Shown in pieces: positions 55,840 through 63,757 of a stretch of DNA of 64,000 nucleotides. Both the position numbers and the translations under genes were made by a program. This stretch comes from Saccharopolyspora flava (lineage in GTDB: Bacteria; Actinomycetota; Actinomycetes; Mycobacteriales; Pseudonocardiaceae). The stretch is from positions 1,364,001 to 1,428,000 of the forward strand of contig NZ_FOZX01000001.1 of the NCBI RefSeq assembly GCF_900116135.1, in the 5' to 3' direction. The first letter of the stretch is position 1. Each line of letters begins with the position of its first letter. The notes under the pieces are model-generated. The model ran no database searches, was not told the origin of the DNA, and worked only from the letters and a program-made list of their open reading frames with translations.

Positions 55840-57465
55840 CTAGCCGTGGGGGCAGGTCTTCTGGCCGGGGTTGCCGCACGGGGTGGTTTCGGCGTCGGTC
55901 AGCAGCGCGCGGGCGGCCTCGCCGGTGAGGTACTCCTGGAACTTGGTCAGCAGCGGGTCCTCCTCGGCCTTGCGGGTGTAGAGGTATTCGACCGCCCAGA
56001 ACGGGTAGCCGTCGCTCCTGGGCTCCTTGCCGTCCAGGGGGACGATCTTCAGCGCCTGGGCCTCGGCGACGGACCTGGCGGCGTGCACGTCGGCGAACCC
56101 GATCGCGCCCGGCGTCGTCTCGACGCGGTTGAGCACGGCCGCGGTGTTGGGCGACCAGCAGCGCACGGGCGGACCGCCCGGGGCGAGGACGTGGCTGTCG
56201 CAGGGCAGCGTCGGCGCGGTGATGTCGCCCTTGATGACCTCGTTCTCGAACACCTTCCGGGTGCCGGACAGGTCGGTGCGGTCGACGATCTTGATCGGGC
56301 CGGGCGCCCCGCCGACCTGGCTCCAGTCCGTCACCTCGCCGGAGAAGATGGCGCGGAGATCGTCGGAGGTCAGGCCCGGGACGTCGGTCTCGCTGTTGAC
56401 GACGACGGCGAAGGTGACGACGGCGATCGGCCGCTGCTGGAAGTCGCCGTGATCGGCCGGGCCGTCCGAGAACACCCCGACCACGGGCGATCCCGCGTCT
56501 CGTCCGAGCAGGCCCAGCCCGTCGATGCTGCCGGTGTCGGAGGTGCTGATGGTCGCGCCGTCGCAGTCCTTCTCGTACTGCTCGGCCACCCGGTCGACGA
56601 CCGGCATGAAGGCGCTGGACCCGGCGATCTGGAGGGAGCCGTTCGCGCAGTGGCCGGGTTCGGCGGAGACGGCGGTGTGGATCGAGGTCGCGATCAGCGC
56701 GCCCGCGAGCAGCAGGCTCAGCCCGGTTGCCACGGCGGCTCCGGTGAAGCGGGGTTTGGTCTTCTCGTCGCGGATCCAGCCGTTCTCGATCCGGCCGTCG
56801 GCCAGCACCGTCTTGGTCGTCTCACCGCCGGCGCGCTCGTCCGGCTCCTGCAGGACCACGACGAGCTTGAACTTCTCCCGCCGCTTGAGCGCCAACCGCC
56901 CCACCCGCACGCCGTGCCACTGCGGGCCGAGCTCGGTCGCACCGGCTTCGATCGTGGTCGACATGCGGCTGCGCAGCCACGTCCGCACGGCACCCAGGTC
57001 GCCGGAGTCGCCGGGAGCGGGTCGGCGGGGCGCGGTGTCCTCGGTGAAGAACGCGAGGTTGGCCCGGGCCGCCGCGCGCAGTTCGGGGGTGCTCGCCTCG
57101 GAGATCCGCGCGTCCCACACGACGCGCTTGCCGAAGGTGAACGAGAGCGGGAGGTCGTAGTCGCGCTTCTCGATGTCGTAGCTGCCGACGTTGCGGATGC
57201 GGATGATGACCACGCTCATCCGGTTGGCCATGTCGGTGAGGTGCCGCAGCCGCGGATCCGCCTCGGCGGACAGCTCGTCGTGCCTGGACAGCGGGTCGAG
57301 GCCGATCTTCGAGTTGTACAGGACCCGGTAGTCGATGCGCTTGCGGCGGATCACCAGCCGGTCGGCCAGGGGTGCGGCGAGCATGAGCACCGCGGCCAGC
57401 GCGATCCACGCCGGGGTACCGAGTTCGGCGACGATGCCGACCAGACCCGCCCACAGGTTGGCCAT
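55840..57465 (-). CDS. Membrane-anchored PstS-like substrate-binding fusion protein
   Basis: 541 residues with an unusual layout: helix at about 15-35, a soluble beta-rich domain (about 40-225: RMSVVIIRIRNVGSYDIEKRDYDLPLSFTFGKRVVWDARI), a second helix at about 243-262 (GAAVATGLSLLLAGALIATSI), then a phosphate-binding-protein-like domain (LQIAGSSAFMPVVDRVAEQYEKDCDGATISTSDTGSIDGL...VVNSETDVPGLTSDDLRAIFSGEVTDWSQVGG...TDLSGTRKVFENEV...TPGAIGFADV). With two helices, the first soluble domain would be cytoplasmic and the PstS domain outside. No pst transporter genes nearby. A GTTCA 11-bp direct repeat lies 75 bases upstream. Confidence 0.9.
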   Translation of the reverse strand: MANLWAGLVGIVAELGTPAWIALAAVLMLAAPLADRLVIRRKRIDYRVLYNSKIGLDPLSRHDELSAEADPRLRHLTDMANRMSVVIIRIRNVGSYDIEKRDYDLPLSFTFGKRVVWDARISEASTPELRAAARANLAFFTEDTAPRRPAPGDSGDLGAVRTWLRSRMSTTIEAGATELGPQWHGVRVGRLALKRREKFKLVVVLQEPDERAGGETTKTVLADGRIENGWIRDEKTKPRFTGAAVATGLSLLLAGALIATSIHTAVSAEPGHCANGSLQIAGSSAFMPVVDRVAEQYEKDCDGATISTSDTGSIDGLGLLGRDAGSPVVGVFSDGPADHGDFQQRPIAVVTFAVVVNSETDVPGLTSDDLRAIFSGEVTDWSQVGGAPGPIKIVDRTDLSGTRKVFENEVIKGDITAPTLPCDSHVLAPGGPPVRCWSPNTAAVLNRVETTPGAIGFADVHAARSVAEAQALKIVPLDGKEPRSDGYPFWAVEYLYTRKAEEDPLLTKFQEYLTGEAARALLTDAETTPCGNPGQKTCPHG

Positions 57466-57539
57466 TGCCCTCTCCCATCAGCGCTGGTCAGCACAGCGTA
57501 GGACCGGTTCGCGCGGTTTCAGGGGCGGTGCCGATCGCT

Positions 57540-57561
57540 GTTCACGGCGTGTTCATCCGCT
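57540..57561. promoter_or_regulatory. PHO-box-like 11-bp direct repeat
   Basis: GTTCACGGCGT followed at once by GTTCATCCGCT, two 11-base units starting GTTCA(C/T), 75 bases upstream of the PstS-like fusion gene. Same type as at senX3; suggests phosphate control through RegX3. Confidence 0.5.
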
Positions 57562-57639
57562 GGTACTCCGGGAAACCCGGTGCCACGGGCCCGCTTTCCG
57601 CGCCGAGCTCCGGTGGTCCGGTCCGAGCGGACGTCGCCA

Positions 57640-57713
57640 GGGGACAGTTTTTCCTCGAATTGTCCGGACAAAAGGGATGTTGATCATGGGTAATTCAAGG
57701 AAAAACTGTCCCC
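57640..57713. repeat. Palindromic element family A, copy 3 (diverged)
   Basis: GGGGACAGTTTTTCCT and its exact complement (16 bp), extending through GAATT/AATTC, around a centre with TTGTCCGGACAAAA and GTTGATCATGGGTAATT. The centre matches copies 1 and 2, but both arms have changed together (TTTAGCC to TTTTCCT), keeping the pairing intact. Confidence 0.8.
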
Positions 57714-57756
57714 CTCCCGCAGCGAAGACTCCCGGAACAGAGCACCACGCCACTCC

Positions 57757-57787
57757 TTGACTTCGAGTTAACTGGAACTCCTAGCGT
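57757..57787 (+). promoter_or_regulatory. MerR-type promoter/operator
   Basis: TTGACT and TAGCGT are separated by 19 bases, the long spacer typical of MerR-controlled promoters, and the spacer holds a dyad (GAGTT-N6-AACTC, and TTCGAGTTAACTGGAA). It lies 30 bases upstream of the metallo-hydrolase start. No MerR gene is in the window. Confidence 0.6.
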
Positions 57788-57816
57788 CGGGGCGAACCGT
57801 TCGACGGGAGGTAGCC

Positions 57817-58455
57817 ATGAAGCGAATTCGACCCGATCTCTGGGAAACCGAACCCGAGTTCCCCGCCCCCGGACTGAGCACCCACGCCTACCTGTGGGCC
57901 GGGCCCCGCGGGAACGTGCTGTTCTACAACACCACGCTGGAGTCCGAGATCGAGGCGATGGCCGAGCTCGGCGGCGTGCGCCACCAGTACCTCAGCCACC
58001 GGGACGAGATCGCCCCCTCGCTGCGCACCATCAAGCAGCGCTTCGGCTCAGCGCTGCACATCTCGGCCACCGAAGCTCCCCTCGCACGCGAAACCGCCGC
58101 CGTGGACGGCACTTTCGACGAGCGGAGAACCGAAGAAGCCGGTTTCGAGGTGATCCCGACACCGGGTCACACCCCGGGCAGCGCCTGCTTCCTGGTTCCC
58201 GGCGCGGACGGGACGCGCTACCTGCTCACCGGCGACACGATCGTCCGCGGCGCCGACGGCGCCTGGTTCGCCGGCTACCTGCCCGGCCACAGCGACCACG
58301 ACTCCCTCGTGCGCAGCCTCGAAGCCCTGTCCCGGCTCACACCGGACGTGGTGATCTTCAGCGCCTTCACCGGCGATTCCGGCGTCACCGAGCTCGACCG
58401 CCCTTGGGCCGACTGCGTCTCCGAAGCCCTCGCGAGCCTGCCCCCGGTGAGCTGA
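57817..58455 (+). CDS. MBL-fold metallo-hydrolase with altered metal motif
   Basis: 212 residues. Beta-lactamase-fold features PTPGHTPGSACFLV and LLTGDTIV (later metal ligands) are clear, but the first motif, normally HxHxDH, reads YLSHRDEIAPS. This HRDE variant is recognisable in a subgroup of actinobacterial MBL proteins. It may be an esterase, lactonase or redox-linked enzyme. ATG with GGGAGG. Its promoter has the 19-base spacing and dyad of MerR-family control, so it is probably induced by a thiol-, metal- or redox-active signal. The alpha/beta hydrolase follows after 65 bases. Confidence 0.88.
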   Translation: MKRIRPDLWETEPEFPAPGLSTHAYLWAGPRGNVLFYNTTLESEIEAMAELGGVRHQYLSHRDEIAPSLRTIKQRFGSALHISATEAPLARETAAVDGTFDERRTEEAGFEVIPTPGHTPGSACFLVPGADGTRYLLTGDTIVRGADGAWFAGYLPGHSDHDSLVRSLEALSRLTPDVVIFSAFTGDSGVTELDRPWADCVSEALASLPPVS

Positions 58456-58520
58456 CAACCGGAGACGCCGAACGTCAGTACGCTGGAAAAAGGGGGAATC
58501 TCAGCGGAAAGGCGTTTCGC

Positions 58521-59426
58521 ATGATCGAGCACCTCACCATCCCGCGCGGGTCCTTCGAGCTCGCGGCCGACCTGCACCGCCCTGACGACGACGCCCCACC
58601 ACGTGCCGTGGTGCTGTCCACACCCGGCAGCAGCGTGAAGGAGCAGATCGGCGCGAACTACGCGTCCCGGCTGGCGGCCCGGGGCATCACGGCGCTGGTG
58701 TTCGACCCCGGCCACCAGGGGCGGAGCGGCGGCGAGCCGCGCGACCTCGAAGACCCGTACCGCAGGGGCGAGGACATCTCGTACGCGATCGACGCGCTGG
58801 CCGCGATGCCCGGCGTCGACCCGGAGCGGATCGGGGTCCTCGGCATCTGCGCGGGCGGCGGCTACGCCGTGCACACGGCCCGGACCGATCACCGCATCAA
58901 GGCGGTCGGGACGGTCGTGCCCGGCAACATGGGCACCTCGTTCCGCAGCTTCCAGCCGGACGGCCCGGCCCGGGCGCTCGAGGAGATGGCCGCCGCGCGC
59001 ACCGAGGAGAACCGGGCCGGCCGGATGACCCGCGTGCCGTGGATCCCCGACACCCTCGAGGAGGCCGAGGCCGCCGGGATCACCGACATCGACACCCTCC
59101 AGGCGGTCACCTTCTACCGCACCGAGCGCGGCAGGAGCGAGCACTCGCCGAACCGCCGTCTCGCCCGCAGCGACTCGCTGCTGCTCGGCTACGACGCGTT
59201 CCACCTGGTCGACCAGCTGCTCACGCAACCGCTGCAGGTGGTGCTGGCAGGTCGCCGGGGCAACACCGGTTCCTACGAGGCCGGTATGCGGCTCTGGGAA
59301 CTCGCCCCGAACCCGGTCGACCTGATGGTGATCGACGGCGCGGGCCACTACGAGATGTACGACGAGCCGCGCTACGTCGACCCGGCGGTGGAGCGCCTCG
59401 CCGCGTTCTTCTCGACGCACCTGTGA
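58521..59426 (+). CDS. Alpha/beta hydrolase with cysteine at the nucleophile elbow
   Basis: 301 residues, dienelactone-hydrolase-like or X-Pro-dipeptidyl-peptidase-like hydrolase: VVLSTPGSSVKEQIGANYASRLAARGITALVFDPGHQGRSGG, elbow GVLGICAGGGYAVHTA with Cys instead of Ser (about residue 116), acid region PLQVVLAGRRGNTGSYEA and histidine in GAGHYEMYDEP. Substrate unknown. ATG with GGAAAGG upstream. It follows the metallo-hydrolase and may be cotranscribed. Confidence 0.9.
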   Translation: MIEHLTIPRGSFELAADLHRPDDDAPPRAVVLSTPGSSVKEQIGANYASRLAARGITALVFDPGHQGRSGGEPRDLEDPYRRGEDISYAIDALAAMPGVDPERIGVLGICAGGGYAVHTARTDHRIKAVGTVVPGNMGTSFRSFQPDGPARALEEMAAARTEENRAGRMTRVPWIPDTLEEAEAAGITDIDTLQAVTFYRTERGRSEHSPNRRLARSDSLLLGYDAFHLVDQLLTQPLQVVLAGRRGNTGSYEAGMRLWELAPNPVDLMVIDGAGHYEMYDEPRYVDPAVERLAAFFSTHL

Positions 59427-59591
59427 CAACCCGGACTGCGCCCAGCGGTCGTCCGGCTGCGCCGAACGGTCGACACGACCGGCGCACCCATCCGGCTCCT
59501 CCCGCTCACCGCCGTCCGGAGGCATCGGTCTGGAGCGACCGCGTTCACCGTGGTAGTCGCGCTGTCCGGGGCCGCTTGTAGGCTCGTCGGC

Positions 59592-60389
59592 ATGCCGGAC
59601 ACGCAGTACGAAGACCTCCTCCGCCACGTGCTGGACACGGGGGCCCGCAAGGACGACCGCACCGGGACCGGGACGCGGTCGATCTTCGGTCACCAGCTGC
59701 GCTACCGGCTGTCCGACGGGTTCCCGCTGGTCACGACGAAGAAGGTCCACTTCCGCTCGGTCGCCTACGAGCTGCTGTGGTTCCTGCGCGGCGACTCCAA
59801 CGCCACGTGGCTGCAGGACAACGGGGTCACGATCTGGAACGAGTGGGCGGGTCCCGACGGCGACCTCGGCCCGATCTACGGGGTCCAGTGGCGGTCCTGG
59901 CCGACACCCGACGGCGGCCACATCGACCAGCTCAGCGAGGTCCTGCGCACGCTGCGCGAGAACCCCGACTCGCGGCGGATCATCGTCTCGGCGTGGAACG
60001 TCGCCGACATCCCGCGGATGGCGCTGCCGCCGTGCCACGCGTTCTTCCAGTTCCACGTCGCCGACGGCAAGCTCTCGTGCCAGCTGTACCAGCGCAGCGC
60101 CGACCTGTTCCTGGGCGTGCCGTTCAACATCGCCAGCTACGCGCTGCTCACGCACATGATCGCCGACCAGGTCGGCCTGGACGTCGGCGACTTCATCTGG
60201 ACCGGCGGCGACTGCCACATCTACGACAACCACGAGGAGCAGGTCCGCACGCAGCTCTCCCGCGAAGCCCGGCCGTTCCCGACGCTGAACCTCAAGCCCG
60301 CGGACAGCCTGTTCGACTACACCTACGAGCACTTCGAGATCCAGGGCTACGACCCGCACCCCGGCATCAAGGCTCCGGTGGCGGTGTGA
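59592..60389 (+). CDS. thyA: Thymidylate synthase
   Basis: 265 residues; methylates dUMP to dTMP using methylene-THF. Catalytic cysteine in [13 protein letters not shown] (about residue 147), [18 protein letters not shown] at the N-terminus, [49 protein letters not shown]. The ATG is preceded by TAGGCT at exactly seven bases without a ribosome site, a leaderless arrangement; an earlier in-frame ATG is rejected. The stop overlaps the folA start (GTGA). Confidence 0.97.
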   Translation: MPDTQYEDLLRHVLDTGARKDDRTGTGTRSIFGHQLRYRLSDGFPLVTTKKVHFRSVAYELLWFLRGDSNATWLQDNGVTIWNEWAGPDGDLGPIYGVQWRSWPTPDGGHIDQLSEVLRTLRENPDSRRIIVSAWNVADIPRMALPPCHAFFQFHVADGKLSCQLYQRSADLFLGVPFNIASYALLTHMIADQVGLDVGDFIWTGGDCHIYDNHEEQVRTQLSREARPFPTLNLKPADSLFDYTYEHFEIQGYDPHPGIKAPVAV

Positions 60390-60844
60390 TCGGCCTGATC
60401 TGGGCCCAGTCGTCCACGGGCGTCATCGGCCGCGACGGAACCATGCCGTGGCACCTGCCGGAAGACCTCAAGCACTTCCGGACGGTGACCTCCGGCGCCA
60501 CGGTCCTCATGGGCCGCCGCACCTGGGAGTCCCTGCCGCCCCGCTTCCGCCCCCTGCCGGGCAGGCGCAACCTCGTCCTCTCCCGCACCCCGCAGGACGG
60601 CGCGGAAACGTTCGCCGACCTCGACTCGGCCCTCGCCGCGGTTTCCGGCGACGTCTGGGTGATCGGCGGCGCAGCCGTCTACCGAGCAGCCCTGCCCGTG
60701 GCGGACAAGATCGTCGTCACCGAGATCCGAGAACCCTTCGAAGGCGACACCCACGCCCCCGAACTCGACCGCCCCGCCGACGCAGTCGGCGAATGGCACA
60801 AGTCCGCCACAGGCCTCCACTACCGCTTCCTCACCTGGGACTGA
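60386..60844 (+). CDS. folA: Dihydrofolate reductase
   Basis: 152 residues; regenerates THF from the DHF produced by ThyA. N-terminal [36 protein letters not shown] (catalytic aspartate/glutamate region in HLPEDLKHF), [28 protein letters not shown], and [17 protein letters not shown] start overlaps the thyA stop by four bases, so the pair forms an operon with coupled translation. Confidence 0.97.
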   Translation: MIGLIWAQSSTGVIGRDGTMPWHLPEDLKHFRTVTSGATVLMGRRTWESLPPRFRPLPGRRNLVLSRTPQDGAETFADLDSALAAVSGDVWVIGGAAVYRAALPVADKIVVTEIREPFEGDTHAPELDRPADAVGEWHKSATGLHYRFLTWD

Positions 60845-60974
60845 GCCCAGCCGGAGCCGTTCTGGCACAGCCCAGCAATGCCCGCGCTGCTGGGCGACGC
60901 CGGATCGTGACGTGCCACACGGCCCGCGCCTGACTGGCTTGCTGCCGATCTTGAAATCCCTTCACCATCCCCGC

Positions 60975-61184
60975 GTGAAGCGGAACCCCGACCTCCGACC
61001 TGAGCGGCAAAGGCATGCGGCCTCCGTGCTCAACGGCGCTGCGTTCGTGTTCGTCGGAGTGACAGGTGCGATCAACGGGGTCCCTCCGCTACTGGTCGGG
61101 CTGCCCCTCGTCGTGGGCCTGGCTGTCGCCGCAAGGCCCGTTGTGCGCTACGCCCGCCTCTGTCGGCGTGACCGGGATGAGTAG
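60975..61184 (+). CDS. Small membrane protein, first of an accessory cluster
   Basis: About 69 residues from the GTG used here (KRNPDLRPERQRHAASVLNGAAFVFVG...), with two hydrophobic stretches (GAAFVFVGVTGAINGVPPLLVG and LPLVVGLAVAARPVV) and a basic C-terminus. The start is uncertain; an upstream GTG would add 21 residues. No known family seen. Lower GC and codon use than thyA-folA suggest a different origin. Confidence 0.5.
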   Translation: MKRNPDLRPERQRHAASVLNGAAFVFVGVTGAINGVPPLLVGLPLVVGLAVAARPVVRYARLCRRDRDE

Positions 61185-61320
61185 CGAACGGCGCGCCCTC
61201 CCAAGAGCGAGGGACAAGATGAGTGACTGACTAAGGCGCTACAGGCCGCTTCTCGCGCAAGTCGCCGGCATCGGACTCCTCATCGCCTCCGACCTATCAG
61301 CATGGGGACGAGGGACGCTG

Positions 61321-61665
61321 GTGGGGGCACTAGCAGTCGTTCTCGGCATCGGCGCGATCCGGAAGCGCGAACAGCTACGCGCCTGGTTCGACCCCGCATC
61401 AGCAGCCACGCGGTGGAAGGTGTTGCGGGTCCTCGTCGGCGCCCCGCTCTACATCGCGGCCTTCCTGATCGGCCTGGATCAACCAGCCGCGATGGTGGCC
61501 GCGGTCGCAGGCACTGCCGTGACCTGCACGGCGATCCTTCAGGAAGAGAAGGTCAGGCGCGAGGAAACCGGAGCGCCTCCGGAGATCATCCTCGGCGACT
61601 GGCGGCGGGCATTCAGCAACGTCAACGTCCGTGACGTGTTCCGCCGGGGTGATCGGGATGCGTAA
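61321..61665 (+). CDS. Small membrane protein, apparently truncated by an in-frame stop
   Basis: 114 residues from a GTG without ribosome site. A better start lies upstream: ATG at 61219 with GGGAC before it, giving M-S-D, then TGA (61228-61230), after which the frame runs open as LRRYRPLLAQVAGIGLLIAS... into this gene. The first membrane helix lies mostly in that upstream part, so the gene is probably a nonsense-mutated form. The rest has helices at about 38-55 and 58-72 and a polar tail. Its stop overlaps the next gene by eight bases. Confidence 0.6.
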   Translation: MGALAVVLGIGAIRKREQLRAWFDPASAATRWKVLRVLVGAPLYIAAFLIGLDQPAAMVAAVAGTAVTCTAILQEEKVRREETGAPPEIILGDWRRAFSNVNVRDVFRRGDRDA

Positions 61666-61930
61666 GAAGTTGCGTGCCTGGCTGCTGGTCGAAATGCACG
61701 AGCGAGCCGGATGGCTCCGGTTCATCGCGCTCATGCTCGGGGGTCTCACGGCAAAACACCTCTTCGGCTTCGACAGCAGCGACCCGCTGTCCTGGCACGA
61801 AGCCGTCGTGTTCTTCACCGGAGTCGCAGCAACACAACTGGTCTGGTCGGCGCTGGCGTACCTCGTGATCACGATATGGGCCCGCAGGCGGCCGAATCGC
61901 AACGAGCCAGGAGGCGAGCGAACAGGATGA
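61658..61930 (+). CDS. Small membrane protein of accessory operon
   Basis: 90 residues. Basic N-terminus RKKLRAWLLVEMHERAGW, helix at about 18-34 (LRFIALMLGGLTAKHLFGF), helix at about 46-70 (AVVFFTGVAATQLVWSALAYLVITIW), then ARRRPNRNEPGGERTG. Start ATG overlaps the preceding stop by eight bases, and its own stop overlaps the next ATG (ATGA). Similar small membrane proteins (Spd-like) occur in actinomycete integrative elements; family assignment is tentative. Confidence 0.75.
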   Translation: MRKKLRAWLLVEMHERAGWLRFIALMLGGLTAKHLFGFDSSDPLSWHEAVVFFTGVAATQLVWSALAYLVITIWARRRPNRNEPGGERTG

Positions 61931-62229
61931 TTGAACGACTCCGCGCGTGGTGGCAGACCGGGCCCACCTGGAAGCGATGGGAACGCGCCTACTACCTCAC
62001 CGTCGCCTGCGTCGGCGTGCCCTTCGCCCTCACCATCATCATCCAGACCGTCATCCACGGGCCCCGGCAGCCAATGGCACCTGCCACCTTCTACGCCCTC
62101 ATCACCTTCTTCGTCTGCGGCATCATCATCAGCAACATCGTGTGGACCTTCTGGGCACGCGCCCGCCGCAAGGCAGGCCACCGCTGGATCGACATCCTCA
62201 TGCAACGGACGCCGTCCAGCGATGACTAA
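61927..62229 (+). CDS. Small membrane protein of accessory operon
   Basis: 100 residues: IERLRAWWQTGPTWKRWERAYYLTVACVGVPFALTIIIQTVIHG with one helix at about 22-42, a second at about 52-74 (ATFYALITFFVCGIIISNIVWTFWA), and a basic tail. ATG overlaps the preceding stop; its stop overlaps the next small ORF by eight bases. Function unknown. Confidence 0.75.
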   Translation: MIERLRAWWQTGPTWKRWERAYYLTVACVGVPFALTIIIQTVIHGPRQPMAPATFYALITFFVCGIIISNIVWTFWARARRKAGHRWIDILMQRTPSSDD

Positions 62230-62320
62230 GCACCCGAAAGCACTCCGCTTGGCCGCAGTCTGCGCCCTCACCGGACTACTGCTCGCCCCCATGGGCCTCG
62301 ACCGACTACCCCGCCCGTGA
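62222..62320 (+). CDS. 32-residue hydrophobic peptide, last gene of accessory operon
   Basis: MTKHPKALRLAAVCALTGLL then LAPMGLDRLPRP: a basic start, one hydrophobic segment and a short tail. Start ATG lies within the end of the previous gene (ATGACTAA overlap), in line with the tight packing of this operon. It could be a truncated signal-anchor protein or a functional small membrane peptide. Confidence 0.5.
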   Translation: MTKHPKALRLAAVCALTGLLLAPMGLDRLPRP

Positions 62321-62602
62321 TCTGGCGGGACTCGCAGATCCTTGGGACGTTGGCGTCCGGCCTTCAGGTACGCACGAGACTCCGAAAGACCGGTCGCGCA
62401 CGAGGTGTGGTTGGGGGTTGTCATTCAAGAAGGTCATTTGCCGCCACGACCTGATCCGTGCGCAGGTGAGCCCCGTCCACCTGAGGCGCCGAGCAGGCTG
62501 GCCCGTCCCGGTAAGCGGCGCTCGGCACGTTGGGCTCGCTACCCGCCGGCGCCCGAGGGACGTGGCCCGGTTCTGGAGTGGTTTCAACCCGCAGTGGGTT
62601 CG

Positions 62603-63009
62603 ATGGCGGTCAGCGTGGGGTTGGTAACGAGTGCCCTGCTCCTCGTGGGAGTGATTTGTTCGCCGGTTTCCATTCGCTATTACGACCACAGGCTGTTCCG
62701 ATTCTGGTCGGCAGCGGCGTGCTGAGCGCTGCAATCGTCGTGGGTGATTCCCTGCTTCCCCGTGGCGTGATCAACAGCGTTCGTGTCTCGGCCGGGGCTG
62801 ATTGGCTCGCGGTGCCTTCCGGGTGGGTGGACACCTACGAACTGGACGCAGTCGCGGTACAGGGGACGCTCGTACCGGATGTGGTTCTCACCGACACCGC
62901 CGGTCGCACGATTCAGATCTCAGTTGCAGACCTGCAGGCGCATCAGCCTCTCTGGGATCTGGTCCACAATGGGCTTCTGCACTCCGACACCCAAGGCGAT
63001 GATCAGTGA
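62603..63009 (+). pseudogene. Frameshifted small membrane protein
   Basis: Frame one gives M-A-V-S-V-G-L-V-T-S-A-L-L-L and a membrane helix through SIRYYDHRLFRFW, then ends at TGA (62723-62725). The next frame continues as GSGVLSAAIVVGDSLLPRGVINSVRVSAGADWLAV...WVDTYELDAVAVQGTLVPDVVLTDTAGRTIQISVADLQAHQPLWDLVHNGLLHSD. The two parts read as one protein if a single base is added near 62708-62718. The C-terminal pattern (ADWL, WVDTYELD, LWDLVHNGLLHS) is one I associate with small proteins near actinomycete mobile elements. It may alternatively be two overlapping genes with a GTG start at 62719. Confidence 0.6.
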
Positions 63010-63122
63010 TGAGGCCCGCGCATGGCTGTTTGCGCAGTGATCAGCAGCAAGCCAGGCAGCGTCCGTAAGTGAACGTGATTCACCTGGCCGGTAGCCCTCG
63101 AACTGAGACGGAAAATGACACG

Positions 63123-63154
63123 AAGAAGCCCCGTCGAGATCGACGGGGCTTCTT
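63123..63154 (-). terminator. Terminator after the tRNA cluster
   Basis: A perfect 15-bp stem AAGAAGCCCCGTCGA and complement with a two-base loop, 14 bases past the 3' end of tRNA-Phe on the minus strand. Confidence 0.85.
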
Positions 63155-63168
63155 GTGACTCTGAGCGG

Positions 63169-63242
63169 TGGCCAGGGGCGGGGTCGAACCGCCGACCTTC
63201 CGCTTTTCAGGCGGACGCTCGTACCAACTGAGCTACCTGGCC
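63169..63242 (-). tRNA. tRNA-Phe (GAA)
   Basis: 74 bases. Acceptor stem GGCCAGG/CCTGGCC, D-arm AGCTCAGTTGGTACGAGC, anticodon loop CTGAAAA, T-arm GGTTCGACC. CCA is not encoded. Last of three tRNAs transcribed leftward. Its 3' end faces the small accessory gene cluster; tRNA-Phe is the known integration site of Saccharopolyspora plasmid pSE211. Confidence 0.97.
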
Positions 63243-63271
63243 GATAGCGTCCGGCTTGATGCCGTTCGCCT

Positions 63272-63348
63272 TGGCGACCCAGACGGGACTCGAACCCGCG
63301 ACCTCCGCCGTGACAGGGCGGCGCGCTAACCAACTGCGCCACTGGGCC
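63272..63348 (-). tRNA. tRNA-Asp (GTC)
   Basis: 77 bases including an encoded CCA. Acceptor GGCCCAG/CTGGGTC with discriminator G, anticodon stem CCGCC/GGCGG with loop CTGTCAC, T-arm GGTTCGAGTCC. Second of three tRNAs. Confidence 0.97.
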
Positions 63349-63372
63349 ATGCAATCGTTCTTCAGTTGTTCG

Positions 63373-63445
63373 TACCCCCAACGGGATTCGAACCCGCGCT
63401 ACCGCCTTGAAAGGGCGGCGTCCTAGGCCGCTAGACGATGGGGGC
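63373..63445 (-). tRNA. tRNA-Glu (TTC)
   Basis: 73 bases. Acceptor GCCCCCA/TGGGGGT, D-arm CGTCTAGCGGCCTAGGACG, loop CTTTCAA with anticodon TTC, T-arm GGTTCGAATCC. CCA is not encoded. First of the three. This tRNA also feeds heme synthesis through HemA. Confidence 0.97.
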
Positions 63446-63757
63446 TTGACCGATCCGAAACCGGTCCGGCCGTCGCCTCCAACCGGCTTTCCCTTTCGGG
63501 GCGCCCCGTTGGCAGTGATGAAAGCTTACGACACACGCTTCCGGCCGCCCAAACCGGGGGGTCCCTAAGCCGTGCGGCACCGTCGCGGGCCACCTCGGCA
63601 CCCCGCACCCGACGCCAATACTAGCCGCCTGACCAGGCCAATCGCCACCATCGCGGGTGGATCGGCACGTTGACCCGGAACGGGCCTCGGCACCCCCGCG
63701 GGGGCCTGAAACGGGCAAAACCGCCACCGGGCTCGTTTTGTGATCCACGACTCATGA
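63446..63757. other. 312-base gap upstream of tRNA-Glu
   Basis: No gene with a credible start is seen. The promoter of the tRNA cluster must lie at its left end. The region right of 63640 is the 3' flank of the TetR-type gene. Confidence 0.55.

Larger units (their letters stand above)
57466..57816. other. 351-base divergent region with regulatory sites and repeat A
   Basis: No gene seen. It contains the PHO-box-like repeat, family A copy 3 and the MerR-type promoter, each listed separately. Confidence 0.65.

Noticed and set aside
60845..63168. Direct repeat of the tRNA-Phe 3' end marking the other att site
   Set aside because: I scanned by eye and found no copy of the T-arm/acceptor sequence on the far side of the cluster. 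A computed search is needed to exclude a short or diverged copy.
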